A stretch of DNA of 64,000 bases from Pseudohalocynthiibacter aestuariivivens (GCF_018457175.1 NZ_JAGFNU010000002.1:186001-250000), one strand, 5' to 3'; numbered from the stretch's first letter, positions 1 to 8,731 are shown. Made by a program: numbers and translations. Notes: generated by a model from the letters alone, not told the origin.

Positions 1-527
1 TCTTTGATTCAACCCAAAGATCCACACCTTCCAGCGCTGCCTCATTCACGGATATATCGTCGTGTTTGACATCTAGCGGAAGACGCCAGATATCCTCAGT
101 TGGATATGGTTTTCTTGCATTTGGAGAGTGCTCTGGCTCAAAGGTGTCTTTTGTTTCCCCGAAATTCAGACAAAAAATATTCACCCTCGACCGGCGTAAC
201 CCGGTCAAACTGAAACAGCTTTGTCGGGTACAACGACGTCTGTCCCAGGTTGAACTGGCGAAGCACATCCGCAAACGCCGGAGAAACCGTCCAGAACCCA
301 CCTGCGCTAAAAATATCTGGCTGTTTCTTGTGCATTTGATCGGGGTATTTGCCATATATTTCCTGTGGAAAACGATCAGCGGAAAGCGGCACGCCTTTTT
401 TGTTCTGGCGCAATGTATCGACAGTTCTCTCTGCATTTTCCAGATAAACATCATGTATAAACGACTTTGTCATACCAGCGGCCATCATTGCGTGGCTGAC
501 CCAGACAATATCTTTACTTTTTGTCAT
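1..527 (-). pseudogene. Imm11-like (DUF1629) protein, frameshifted and cut by window edge
   Basis: The open frame starts at 527 behind a GGAGG site and stops at 138. Its last residues (EFRGNKRHL) do not fit the family. Removing one base from the A6 tract at 172-177 lets the reading continue to the window edge as YFCLNFGETKDTFEPE, later ALEGVDLWVESK. This aligns with YFAMNVTRMQDSI and ALSGANLWREK of the neighbouring paralog. So this is one gene broken by a single extra base, or possibly a slippage site or sequencing error. Family members are putative immunity proteins of polymorphic toxin systems. Assignment to Imm11 is from remembered family features, not a search. Confidence 0.65.
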
Positions 528-543
528 TGAACGCGTCCTCCAC

Positions 544-1143
544 TCAGATTTCTTTTGCTTTATAGGGCCGGAACCTCTTGATTTTCTGCGCTTTAAGCGC
601 TTCGAAAAATGCGTCTGACATCATGAAGCTTGCCGGGTACCGCTTTTCGCGCCACAAATTGGCACCAGAAAGCGCAAACTTTCTGACGGTCGCATTTTTA
701 CGAAAATGGTGAATGTGCATCTTCTCAGACACATGCCCGTGAAACGGCGCGACACTCGACACATCATCTACAATGCTGTCCTGCATACGCGTGACGTTCA
801 TCGCGAAATATTCACCCTCTGGTTGGGTGCTGCTTTTAAACCGGACGTCGATTGGAAAAAATTGGTGGAGGCCGGGGTCGAACTGCTCGAGAATTTCACG
901 AACTTTGGAGGTAACAAGCGCAAGAGAACCTGTTGTTAAAAAACAATCGGGCATTGATTTTCTTTTTTTGTGAAGCACAACTTCACGAGGAACTTCATCA
1001 GAAGTTAAGGTTCGTTTTCCGTAGCGGTAAACACCAGATAAAACCGAGCGTGTATGCAGATCCGGGACGAGTTTAAAAAATTCAGGGAAATCCCCCCCCT
1101 GAACGAACGGGGCCTCCGAGGGTATATGAAGAACATAGGTCAT
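544..1143 (-). CDS. Imm11-like (DUF1629) putative immunity protein
   Basis: A 199-residue cytosolic protein. The start at 1143 is preferred over 1170 because GGGAGA lies a few bases before it. The C-terminal pattern (ALSGANLWREK, then SFMMSDAFFEALKA and a KRFRP strand) matches what I know of the Imm11/DUF1629 family, proposed immunity proteins for polymorphic toxins. It is a clear paralog of the next gene, 16 bases downstream, and both probably share a transcript. No toxin gene is visible here, so the immunity role is inference. The DNA is AT-richer than the core genes to the right, as expected for accessory sequence. Confidence 0.6.
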   Translation of the reverse strand: MTYVLHIPSEAPFVQGGDFPEFFKLVPDLHTRSVLSGVYRYGKRTLTSDEVPREVVLHKKRKSMPDCFLTTGSLALVTSKVREILEQFDPGLHQFFPIDVRFKSSTQPEGEYFAMNVTRMQDSIVDDVSSVAPFHGHVSEKMHIHHFRKNATVRKFALSGANLWREKRYPASFMMSDAFFEALKAQKIKRFRPYKAKEI

Positions 1144-1221
1144 AAGGGTAATCTCCCGGTTTCCGTACAATTGATGAAACCTGTAAAGAAATACAACCCT
1201 AAGATTAATTCAGTGCTAAAT

Positions 1222-1243
1222 GAAACTCGAAAACGAGATTTTC
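1222..1243 (-). terminator. weak hairpin after the ThiE-like gene
   Basis: On the minus strand CTCG and CGAG arms flank a TTTT loop, extended past one mismatch by A/T pairs and followed by a T-rich stretch. It lies between the ThiE-like gene and the Imm11-like genes and could partly terminate transcription. The stem is short. Confidence 0.25.
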
Positions 1244-1312
1244 ATTTTAGCATGACATTTTTGCGGTCCTAACAATCAGTTTTTTTGCCAAACGCACAGA
1301 CCGCTTTCCTGA

Positions 1313-1933
1313 TCACCCCATCGCAGCAGCAAGTTCGCCCAATGCCTGAACCGGATCATCCGTTCTCCAGATCTCTTCACCAATTGCGAAAAAGTCGGTG
1401 TAGGGCGCCAGCCGGGCCACATTTTCCACGTCGAGCGCGCCTTCGGCTACAACGGGAACTTCGACAATCTCGGACCACCATTCAAACAATTCGGTATCTG
1501 CAACTGTGCCGTCGCCCAGCGGTGTCACCCCCACAGGGCCAAAGCTGACGTAATCTGCACCAGCCTCGCCAGCATTCATACCATCGTGACGCTGTGCACC
1601 ACAAAAAGCTCCGACAATTGCATCAGCCCCAAGGTCTTTGCGTACCTTGCGGACTGAGCGCGCACCGTCTGTCAGATGCACACCGTCAAGGCCAAGTCGC
1701 TCAACCAGCAACACGTGGCTCTCGATCACCAGCGCAATGTCGCGCGCATGGCAAAGCTCGCGCAGCAGATCGGCTGCTTTTGCAATCCGGTCTTCGTCCT
1801 TAGTTGCCATCGACAGGCGCAGGCAGGAAATGTCATGGGCATCCATCACCCGGGAAAGCGTTTCCGGAAAACTCAGAAGCTCAAACTCAGGTGGGGTGAT
1901 CAGGTAAAGTTGCGGATGCTCAGTCTCGGCCAT
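1313..1933 (-). CDS. thiamine-phosphate synthase-like protein with degenerate active site
   Basis: A 206-residue TIM-barrel protein of the ThiE/TenI superfamily. The family frame is visible in GVHLTDG, GADAIVGAFCG, GADYVSFGPVG and VPVVAEGALDVENV. Authentic ThiE couples the HMP pyrophosphate and thiazole phosphate moieties and needs a Q-x-R-x-K signature, an Asn-Asp pair, and a Lys after the GPVFPT loop. Here these read CLRLSM, VIESH and GPVGVTPLGDG, so most catalytic positions are missing. I expect a different or regulatory role. No other thiamine gene or TPP riboswitch lies nearby. Confidence 0.65.
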   Translation of the reverse strand: MAETEHPQLYLITPPEFELLSFPETLSRVMDAHDISCLRLSMATKDEDRIAKAADLLRELCHARDIALVIESHVLLVERLGLDGVHLTDGARSVRKVRKDLGADAIVGAFCGAQRHDGMNAGEAGADYVSFGPVGVTPLGDGTVADTELFEWWSEIVEVPVVAEGALDVENVARLAPYTDFFAIGEEIWRTDDPVQALGELAAAMG

Positions 1934-2151
1934 TTTCGGGCTCCTTGGATGGTATTGCCGCCCCTATAGCGCGGAAAATACCGCTTGGCTACGTCCTAGG
2001 TGGTCTGCTGGCGAAATCGGGCAATAGACGCATCCGTTAAGCGCGGCTGCATCGGTTCGCATAACTGTTAGGTTATAGGACACTGCTCCGACCTTGTAAT
2101 GCAGGCGTGTGGCGCGTATCACGCCGCGATCAACTGGCAAAAGATTTTACG

Positions 2152-2910
2152 ATGCAAGACACCAACCAAGACTGGCAAGGCCCACAGCCCGCCATGATCC
2201 TGATCCGCCCACAGATGGGTGAAAACATCGGCGGCGCGGCGCGTGCAATGTGGAATTTCGGGCTTGAACGTATGCGCATTGTGGCCCCGCGCGATGGCTG
2301 GCCGAACCCCAAAGCAGACGCAATGGCCAGCGGGGCAGGCCGTTTGCTTGACGAGGCCGGGCTTTTTGACACAACCGAAGCTGCCCTTGCCGATTGTAAC
2401 TTCGTCTTTGCCACGACAGCGCGCCACCGCGGCCTGACAAAACCCATCATGACACCGGAGCGCGCCATGGAACATGCACGTGGTTTGATCGAGGCGGGGC
2501 AAAAGGTTGGCATCATGTTTGGTCCCGAACGTGCGGGTCTGGAAAACGAAGATGTCGCGCGTGCGAATGTCATTATTACCGTGCCGGTTAACCCGAAGTT
2601 TGCGTCGTTAAACCTTGCACAATCTGTTCTGCTGACAGCCTACGAATGGCGGCGCCAGACGACAGAGGCTGTGCCTGAGGTCATGGAAATGGCGAAAACC
2701 GAATTTGCAGAGGCGATCGAGGTTGAAAAGCTGGGCGATCACTTTGAGCAACGACTGGACGAAGCCGGGTTTTTCTATCCGGACGATAAAGCAGAGAACA
2801 TGAAGCTCAACCTGCGCAACCTCTGGTCACGAATGCCAATGACCCGCGCTGATGTGCAAACCTTTCACGGAATGTTGCGTCAAATCATACGGTGGAAAGA
2901 TAAGGGCTAG
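2152..2910 (+). CDS. trmJ: tRNA/rRNA methyltransferase, TrmJ-like SPOUT family
   Basis: A 252-residue SPOUT methyltransferase, probably making 2'-O-methyl nucleotides at position 32 of tRNA with S-adenosylmethionine. The N-terminal RPQMGENIGGAARAMWNFG is the family's motif 1. GIMFGPERAGLENEDVARA and VPVNPKFASLNLAQSV form the knotted cofactor site. The start at 2152 is preferred over 2107 because homologs begin just before the RPQMGENIG motif; the ribosome site is weak. It is followed 92 bases later by ctaA on the same strand. Confidence 0.85.
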   Translation: MQDTNQDWQGPQPAMILIRPQMGENIGGAARAMWNFGLERMRIVAPRDGWPNPKADAMASGAGRLLDEAGLFDTTEAALADCNFVFATTARHRGLTKPIMTPERAMEHARGLIEAGQKVGIMFGPERAGLENEDVARANVIITVPVNPKFASLNLAQSVLLTAYEWRRQTTEAVPEVMEMAKTEFAEAIEVEKLGDHFEQRLDEAGFFYPDDKAENMKLNLRNLWSRMPMTRADVQTFHGMLRQIIRWKDKG

Positions 2911-3002
2911 GTTTCGCCGAATTGCTGGCGAATTGGGCATTCCAACCCTTGCCCCCGGCTCGTGTGAACCCTAGGTTTGGCGCACGTCAGACGGGGGCAG
3001 CG

Positions 3003-4151
3003 ATGAGCCAGAAACGCAGTATCTTTGAAGAAGTATCCGAGGACGCAACAGCCGCGAAATCCGCCGCACCACAACCCGGGCTTATTGACCGGGCGCATAA
3101 GGGTGCGCGAGGTGCGATCCGGGGCTGGCTAATGCTGATCTTCGTACTGGTCGCCTTGATGATCGCCGTTGGCGGTTTGACGCGACTGACGGACTCTGGC
3201 CTTTCAATCACCGAGTGGAAGCCGATTACAGGTGCTATCCCCCCGCTTAGTGAAGATAATTGGTCAGCAGAATTCGCAAAATATCAGGACAGCCCGGAAT
3301 TTCAGATACAAAACAGTGCGATGAACCTGTCAGAGTTCAAGACGATATTCTGGTGGGAATGGGGCCATCGGCAGCTTGGCCGCGTGATCGGGCTGGTTTG
3401 GGCCGTAGGTTTCCTTTTCTTCTGGGCAACCAAGCGTATTCCAACCGGCTGGACTGGCCGTTTGTTTGGACTGGGTGTCCTTGGTGGCATTCAGGGCGCT
3501 ATCGGCTGGTGGATGGTATCCTCGGGGCTAACCGGGCGTATGGTTGATGTTGCCTCTTACAGGCTTGCCACGCATCTCGGGCTCGCCTTTGTGATTTTGG
3601 GGCTGGCAAGTTGGTACATCTTATCGTTGGGACGCAGCGAGGCGCAGTTGATGCAAGCCCGCCGCAGTCGCGAAGATAAACTCGCCTCTATGTCGACAGG
3701 GCTGATGCATTTCGCGTTCCTGCAAATCCTGCTTGGCGCTTTGGTTGCGGGCATTGACGCAGGGCGCGGGTACATCGACTGGCCGCTGATGGCCGGCCAA
3801 GTTATCCCTGACGGAATGTTTGCGCTTTCACCCTGGTGGAGCAATTTCTTTGAGAACTCGGCACTTGTGCAATTTGTTCACAGGCTGGCAGGTTACCTGC
3901 TGTTGATATTCGGCTTTGTTGTTTGGCGCAAAAGCCGTTCAAGCGGCAATGTCGCAACCCATGGTGCGTTCAACCTTGTGCTCGCCATGCTTTGTTTGCA
4001 GGCGATCTTAGGGGTCGCGACCGTTATGCAAGCCGCAGAATGGCACATTGCGATCACCCATCAGGTTGGTGCTATTGTTCTTTGGGTATTCATTCTGAAA
4101 TCTCGCTTTCAAACCATGTATCCACAAACCCAGAGCATTCGGGGAAACTAG
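3003..4151 (+). CDS. ctaA: heme A synthase CtaA (COX15 type)
   Basis: A 382-residue inner-membrane protein that oxidises the C8 methyl of heme O to make heme A for aa3-type cytochrome oxidase. After a charged N-terminus, the first helix ends in GGLTRLTDSGLSITEWKP, a hallmark of type-2 CtaA. The EWGHRQLGR and VHRLAGY segments carry the conserved heme-ligand histidines. About eight membrane spans are visible. The start at 3003 follows GGGGG; the longer frame to 2922 has no support. The stop lies one base before the next start, so co-translation with the peptidase is likely. Confidence 0.93.
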   Translation: MSQKRSIFEEVSEDATAAKSAAPQPGLIDRAHKGARGAIRGWLMLIFVLVALMIAVGGLTRLTDSGLSITEWKPITGAIPPLSEDNWSAEFAKYQDSPEFQIQNSAMNLSEFKTIFWWEWGHRQLGRVIGLVWAVGFLFFWATKRIPTGWTGRLFGLGVLGGIQGAIGWWMVSSGLTGRMVDVASYRLATHLGLAFVILGLASWYILSLGRSEAQLMQARRSREDKLASMSTGLMHFAFLQILLGALVAGIDAGRGYIDWPLMAGQVIPDGMFALSPWWSNFFENSALVQFVHRLAGYLLLIFGFVVWRKSRSSGNVATHGAFNLVLAMLCLQAILGVATVMQAAEWHIAITHQVGAIVLWVFILKSRFQTMYPQTQSIRGN

Positions 4152-4152
4152 T

Positions 4153-5631
4153 ATGACAGCCTATCAAGAGTTGTTGGCGCATCAGCGAGAGACAGAGGCG
4201 CTCGCCCAGATTTCCGGCCGTCTGGGATGGGATCAGGAAACCATGATGCCACGCGGTGCTGCCTCGCAGCGTAGCGAGGAAATGGCAGCACTTGAGGGTG
4301 TGCTACACGCGCGCCGAACAGATGTGCGGATCGGTGACTGGTTGTCAGCGCTTGAGGGCGCAGAGCTTGGTAAAGTTGAAACCGCGAATTTGCGTCATAT
4401 TCGCCGAGACTTTACCCGTACCTCTAAAGTACCTGCGAAATTAGCGGCGGAACTCGCGCGTGTAACCAGCCTTTCACAAGGCGTTTGGGCCGAAGCGCGC
4501 AAAGCCGAAGATTTCGACGCCTTTGCAGGAACACTAGAAAAAGTATTAGGCCTGAAACGCGAAGAAGCAGATGCGATTTCAGACGGTGGGTCGCGTTATG
4601 ACGCATTGCTGCAAGATTATGAACCGGGCGCAACCGGGGCGGAACTTGCTGCTATGTTCAGCGCGCTTAGGCCGCGGCTGGTCGCGCTACGCGAATGTGT
4701 TATAGGTGCAAGCCATCATCCGGTACCACTCATCGGTGAATTTGAAGAGCGGCTTCAAATGAAACTTACCCGCGTTCTGGCCCGGGCCTTTGGGTATGAT
4801 TTCAGCCGGGGGCGGCTTGATAAGGCTGTCCATCCGTTCTCATCCGGTTCGGGCTCTGACGCCCGGATTACAACCCGCACGTCGCTGACAGACCCGTTCA
4901 ACTGTTTTTATTCCACAATCCATGAAGTCGGCCACGCCTGCTATGAGCTTGGAATCGATGACGCCTATGCGCTCACGCCGTTGGGGCAGGGCGTATCGAT
5001 GGGTGTGCACGAGAGCCAAAGCCGCATCTATGAAAACCAGATCGGTCGCAGCCGAGCGTTCACCGGATGGCTTTTTGAGCAAATGCGCCAAAGCTTTGGT
5101 GATTTCGGAATACCGGATTCCGACGCGTTTTATAGCACAGTGAACCGCGTTGGACAGGGAAGTATCCGTACTGAAGCGGACGAATTGCAATATAACTTAC
5201 ATGTCTTGTTGCGGTTCGATCTGGAACAATCGCTGGTGTCGGGCGACCTTGCTGTAGCTGATTTGCCCGACGCCTGGAACCAACGTTTTAAGGCTGATTT
5301 CGGCTTTGCTGTCGACAAGCCGTCAAACGGATGTTTGCAGGATGTACACTGGTCTGTTGGTTTGTTTGGATACTTTCCGACATACACCCTCGGGAATGTA
5401 TATGCAGGGTGTCTGAACAAAGCGATGCGCGATGCGGTGCCTAATGTTGATACTGCGCTTTCACAAGGAGATACCTCCGCCGCAACCGGTTGGCTGCAAG
5501 AAAACCTGCAACGTCACGGCGGGCTTTACGAGCCGAAGGACGTGATCGAACAGGCTTGCGGGTTTGCCCCAAGCGAAGCCCCGTTGCTCGACTATCTGGA
5601 AAACAAGTTTTCGGAAATTTACCGACTGTAG
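4153..5631 (+). CDS. carboxypeptidase M32 (Taq type)
   Basis: A 492-residue metallo-carboxypeptidase of family M32, which removes C-terminal residues from peptides in the cytoplasm. The zinc motif HEVGH lies at residues 257-261 and the family motif HESQS at about 286-290. DELQYNLHVLLRF follows, where a further metal ligand is expected. Length is normal for the family. It begins one base after ctaA ends. Its 3' end converges on the enoyl-CoA hydratase gene with 19 bases between. Confidence 0.92.
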   Translation: MTAYQELLAHQRETEALAQISGRLGWDQETMMPRGAASQRSEEMAALEGVLHARRTDVRIGDWLSALEGAELGKVETANLRHIRRDFTRTSKVPAKLAAELARVTSLSQGVWAEARKAEDFDAFAGTLEKVLGLKREEADAISDGGSRYDALLQDYEPGATGAELAAMFSALRPRLVALRECVIGASHHPVPLIGEFEERLQMKLTRVLARAFGYDFSRGRLDKAVHPFSSGSGSDARITTRTSLTDPFNCFYSTIHEVGHACYELGIDDAYALTPLGQGVSMGVHESQSRIYENQIGRSRAFTGWLFEQMRQSFGDFGIPDSDAFYSTVNRVGQGSIRTEADELQYNLHVLLRFDLEQSLVSGDLAVADLPDAWNQRFKADFGFAVDKPSNGCLQDVHWSVGLFGYFPTYTLGNVYAGCLNKAMRDAVPNVDTALSQGDTSAATGWLQENLQRHGGLYEPKDVIEQACGFAPSEAPLLDYLENKFSEIYRL

Positions 5632-5650
5632 ACCTGATGTTCTGTCAGTT

Positions 5651-6439
5651 TTACTGATCCCAGTCTGGTTCCCGTTTTTCCAAGAATGCACTGATGCCTT
5701 CTGCGGTATCAGGCACAAGCATGTTTTCAACCATTACGCTGCCTGTGTAAGCGTAAGCCTGATCAAGCGGCATCTGAATCTGTTCATAGAAAGCCGATTT
5801 GCCAACTTTAACGGCGGACCCAAGCTTTGAGGCAACAAGCGCTGCAAGCGACTTTGTCTCTTTCTGTAAATCCCCGGGGGCTACTGAACGATTTATAAGG
5901 CCGAGTTCTTCGGCGCGCGCCGCGTCGATGAATTGCCCGGTCGTCAGCATTTCAAACGCTTGTTTGCGCGGTATATTCCGGCTAAGCGCGACCATGGGCG
6001 TTGAACAAAACAAGCCGATGTTCACACCGTTCACGCCAAATTTGGTTCCTTCAGCGGCGACAGCCAGATCGCATGACGCAACAAGCTGACACCCGGCTGC
6101 GGTTGCAATGCCATGAACTTCAGCAATGACCGGCTGTGGAAGACGGGGCAGGGTCATCATCAGGTGCGCGCATCTGTTGAAAAGGTCTTTGAAATAGGCG
6201 CGTCCACCATCATCCGCTTTGCGCCCCGCGGTCATTTCTTTCAAATCATGCCCCGCACAAAACGCCTTGCCAACGCCCGACAGGATGATCACCCGGATTG
6301 AACTGTCGTCCATCAGTTGGTCAAACTCAGCCTGAAGTGCGGCAAGCATTGCATCAGACAGTGCGTTCAGGTTTGAGGGGTTATTTAGCGTCAGTCGTGC
6401 AACAGCGCCCATATCGTTGCGTACCACCAGCTTGTCCAT
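5651..6439 (-). CDS. enoyl-CoA hydratase/isomerase family protein
   Basis: A 262-residue crotonase-fold protein. AFCAGHDLKEM supplies the oxyanion-hole segment and HGIATAAGCQLVASCDLAVA the second signature. The pattern is closest to the ECHDC3-like branch. The usual catalytic glutamates are not obvious (GVNIGLFCSTPMVAL), so the true substrate may not be a simple enoyl-CoA. GGAGGG sits just before the start. It is divergent from a PaaI-type thioesterase with a 57-base shared promoter gap, suggesting joint control of an acyl-CoA step. Confidence 0.85.
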   Translation of the reverse strand: MDKLVVRNDMGAVARLTLNNPSNLNALSDAMLAALQAEFDQLMDDSSIRVIILSGVGKAFCAGHDLKEMTAGRKADDGGRAYFKDLFNRCAHLMMTLPRLPQPVIAEVHGIATAAGCQLVASCDLAVAAEGTKFGVNGVNIGLFCSTPMVALSRNIPRKQAFEMLTTGQFIDAARAEELGLINRSVAPGDLQKETKSLAALVASKLGSAVKVGKSAFYEQIQMPLDQAYAYTGSVMVENMLVPDTAEGISAFLEKREPDWDQ

Positions 6440-6496
6440 CTTGCCCTCCGTCCGGTTTCAGCCAAACTGTAAGGCGACACAAAGCTGGGGGAAAGC

Positions 6497-6919
6497 ATGA
6501 CTTTAGAAATGTCGCATGATGAGCTGCAAATATTTTTGACAGAGGCTTTCCCGCAAGTTTCCGACGATTTTAAGATCGAAGAGGTGGCACCAGAAGAAAT
6601 TTCGGTGCGCATGTTCGTCGGAGACCACAATCTGCGCCCCGGCGGCACGGTATCGGGGCCGTCTATGTTCGCGCTTGCGGATGTTTCCGTTTACCTCGCA
6701 ATCCTCGCGATGATTGGGCCAAAGGCGCTTGCCGTGACAACCAACTGCTCGATCGATTTCATGCGCAAACCAGCAGCAGACACTGATTTAATTGGGCAGG
6801 CAAAAATATTGAAACTAGGACGCGCTTTGGCGGTTGGGGACGTGTTGATCTTTTCTGAAGGGGAACCGAAGCCGGTTGCACACGCAACACTGACTTATTC
6901 GATACCGCCAGAAAAATAG
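6497..6919 (+). CDS. PaaI-family hotdog thioesterase
   Basis: A 140-residue single hotdog-fold protein that probably hydrolyses a small acyl-CoA thioester. The segment RPGGTVSGPSMFALADVSVYLAIL corresponds to the family's active-site helix (usually GGxxxAxxDxA), and TTNCSIDFMRKP is the typical central strand. GGGGGAAAGC precedes the ATG at 6497. It is divergent from the enoyl-CoA hydratase gene and converges on the DUF1127 gene, whose terminator lies in the gap. Confidence 0.85.
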   Translation: MTLEMSHDELQIFLTEAFPQVSDDFKIEEVAPEEISVRMFVGDHNLRPGGTVSGPSMFALADVSVYLAILAMIGPKALAVTTNCSIDFMRKPAADTDLIGQAKILKLGRALAVGDVLIFSEGEPKPVAHATLTYSIPPEK

Positions 6920-6949
6920 TGAAATTTCCTTAGAATGCGCGAAGAACAC

Positions 6950-6976
6950 AAAAAAGGGCCGGGAAAAACCCGGCCC
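6950..6976 (-). terminator. Rho-independent terminator of the DUF1127 gene
   Basis: A perfect GGGCCGGG/CCCGGCCC stem with a five-base loop is followed on the minus strand by six T. It lies 30 bases after the DUF1127 stop. Confidence 0.9.
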
Positions 6977-7006
6977 AGGAAGAGGTTCTGTAAGGGTGGG
7001 GATGTA

Positions 7007-7240
7007 TCACCCCTTCCAGAACGGACGAGCAGCCTCCGTATCGGCCGTCTCGCGTGTCAGTCCACAGTCTTCCAACTGGGAAACAGTTAATGATTTCAAC
7101 GTTTTTCGGGTATGACGGCGATCTTCCCACTGGGCGACCTTAGCAGCAAGCACCACAATCACCTGGCTAAACGGTGGAAGTTCGCGGTGGCTGTTAAGCC
7201 GGCTCAACGCTGAATTGGTTTGCAAATTTGTCATTGCCAT
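7007..7240 (-). CDS. DUF1127 small protein
   Basis: A 77-residue basic protein. The C-terminal half (KSLTVSQLEDCGLTRETADTEAARPFWKG) is the arginine-rich DUF1127 pattern ending in a Pro-Phe-Trp. Small alphaproteobacterial DUF1127 proteins have been tied to stress and RNA or phosphate metabolism, but the role here is unknown. AAGGAG lies eight bases before the ATG at 7240. It is divergent from a MocR regulator, and a TTGTAT-N2-ATACAA palindrome sits directly upstream of its ribosome site, so MocR control is likely. Confidence 0.88.
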   Translation of the reverse strand: MAMTNLQTNSALSRLNSHRELPPFSQVIVVLAAKVAQWEDRRHTRKTLKSLTVSQLEDCGLTRETADTEAARPFWKG

Positions 7241-7254
7241 GGGGTGCTCCTTTA

Positions 7255-7268
7255 TTGTATTGATACAA
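7255..7268. promoter_or_regulatory. palindromic operator 1, probable MocR site
   Basis: TTGTATTGATACAA is a perfect 6-2-6 inverted repeat just upstream of the DUF1127 ribosome site. A second near-copy lies at 7330-7344. That both flank the divergent promoter suggests the adjacent GntR-type regulator binds here. Confidence 0.6.
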
Positions 7269-7329
7269 TAATCAGAATTAATCAGTAATGTAGTGGTACA
7301 AAGCTATTCAAGAAGCGTCCAATGAAAGA

Positions 7330-7344
7330 TTGTAATGGATACAA
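7330..7344. promoter_or_regulatory. palindromic operator 2 overlapping the mocR start codon
   Basis: TTGTAATGGATACAA repeats the operator-1 half-sites with one extra spacer base. The mocR start codon (7335-7337) lies inside it, so binding would directly block its own expression. A half-site-like GTACAA lies between the two operators. Confidence 0.5.
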
Positions 7345-8729
7345 TATGGTTTCCTGATTTGTCACAATGTGAAGGGTCAAAATATAAGGCTCTTGTTGAC
7401 GCCATCCGTGACGCAATAGCGAACGACCAGCTTAAAGAAGGTGATAAATTACCTCCTGTCAGAGAATTGGGATGGAAACTTAAAGTAACACCAGGCACGG
7501 TTGCCCGGGCTTATACGTGCCTAACTACTGATGGATTCCTGAAGGCGGAGGTCGGACGCGGTACATTTGTTGCCGCTCTGGGTTCACAAAAAATTGTACC
7601 AATACAACCGTTCACCCCAGAAGAATGGCCAGATGAAATCAATCTGCTGAGCCCGTTGCTGCCCGATGTGGGGCAAAGCGAAGCGATTCGAGATGCCTAT
7701 TTGAAGATGGCAGAGATGCTGCCCGACGAAACCATGATACGCTACCCGTCCACGCAAAGAGAGCGACCTGCCAGACAAGCGGTCATGAACTGGATCGCCC
7801 GACTTCCGCTTGGGATGTTTGATGTTGACGACATTGTCCTGACGTACGGTGGGCAAAGTGCGATCCTTTCGATTTTCCAGACCGTATTGAAAGGGGCAAC
7901 ACCGATTGTTTTTGCGGAAGATCTGACCTATTCGGGTTTCAGGCATGCGGCACAGCTGGTCCGCGCAGATGTGGTTAGCATAGCTTGCGATTCAGAAGGC
8001 CTGCTGCCTGACGCGCTCGAGAAGGCGTGTCAGCAACACGCTGGCCAAATTCTCTGTACCTCGCCGGAAATGCATAACCCGACAGCGCAACGAACAAATC
8101 TGACAAGGCGAAAAGAAATTGCCGAGATTGCCCGGAATTATGATCTGCAGATCATGGAAGATAACTGCTATTCAATGAGCGATACCGACTTGCCAAGCTA
8201 TCGGGCTTTGCTGCCAAAATTGACCTGGTATGTATCTTCGCTGTCAAAGGTTTTCTCACCCTCATTGCGTATCGGATATGTCGTTGCGCCAACCGGGCGG
8301 GCCGGAGACCTGCGCCGCACAACGCAATACAGCCATTTCGGCATAGCCAAACCAGTCGCTGATCTTGCAACGCTACTGCTTAACTCTGGTAAAGTTGATG
8401 AGATTAAAACCAAGATGCTCGGGGTTTTACGTGCTCGCATCAAGGTTGCTGTAAACATCCTAGGTGGGTTCGACCTCAAATGGCACGAAGACGCACCTTT
8501 CCTTTGGCTTAGCTTACCACGCGGTTGGCGCGCGGCGAGTTTTTGCCGCGCTGCCGAAAAAGAGGGGCTTTTGGTCAGATCCGCCGACGATTTCGCGCTT
8601 ATTGATGGGCGGGCACCGCATGCTATTCGGATATCGGTAAACGCACATATATCGCTTGCGTGTTACGATGACGCGATGGTGCGTTTAAGACGTATTTTAC
8701 TGAATCCGCCTGATCAGATTGAAATATAA
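7335..8729 (+). CDS. MocR-type PLP-dependent transcriptional regulator
   Basis: A 464-residue regulator. Residues 15-80 form a GntR winged helix (KLPPVRELGWKLKVTPGTVARAY), followed by an aminotransferase-fold domain. TSPEMHNPTAQ and the PLP lysine in SSLSKVFSPSLRIGY are intact. MocR proteins sense a ligand through PLP chemistry and usually control a divergent gene, here DUF1127. The start at 7335 has no clear ribosome site and lies inside an operator-like palindrome. The MDTIW N-terminus matches homologs as I remember them. No PLP-synthesis or GABA genes are nearby, so the ligand is unknown. Confidence 0.9.
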   Translation: MDTIWFPDLSQCEGSKYKALVDAIRDAIANDQLKEGDKLPPVRELGWKLKVTPGTVARAYTCLTTDGFLKAEVGRGTFVAALGSQKIVPIQPFTPEEWPDEINLLSPLLPDVGQSEAIRDAYLKMAEMLPDETMIRYPSTQRERPARQAVMNWIARLPLGMFDVDDIVLTYGGQSAILSIFQTVLKGATPIVFAEDLTYSGFRHAAQLVRADVVSIACDSEGLLPDALEKACQQHAGQILCTSPEMHNPTAQRTNLTRRKEIAEIARNYDLQIMEDNCYSMSDTDLPSYRALLPKLTWYVSSLSKVFSPSLRIGYVVAPTGRAGDLRRTTQYSHFGIAKPVADLATLLLNSGKVDEIKTKMLGVLRARIKVAVNILGGFDLKWHEDAPFLWLSLPRGWRAASFCRAAEKEGLLVRSADDFALIDGRAPHAIRISVNAHISLACYDDAMVRLRRILLNPPDQIEI

Positions 8730-8731
8730 AT

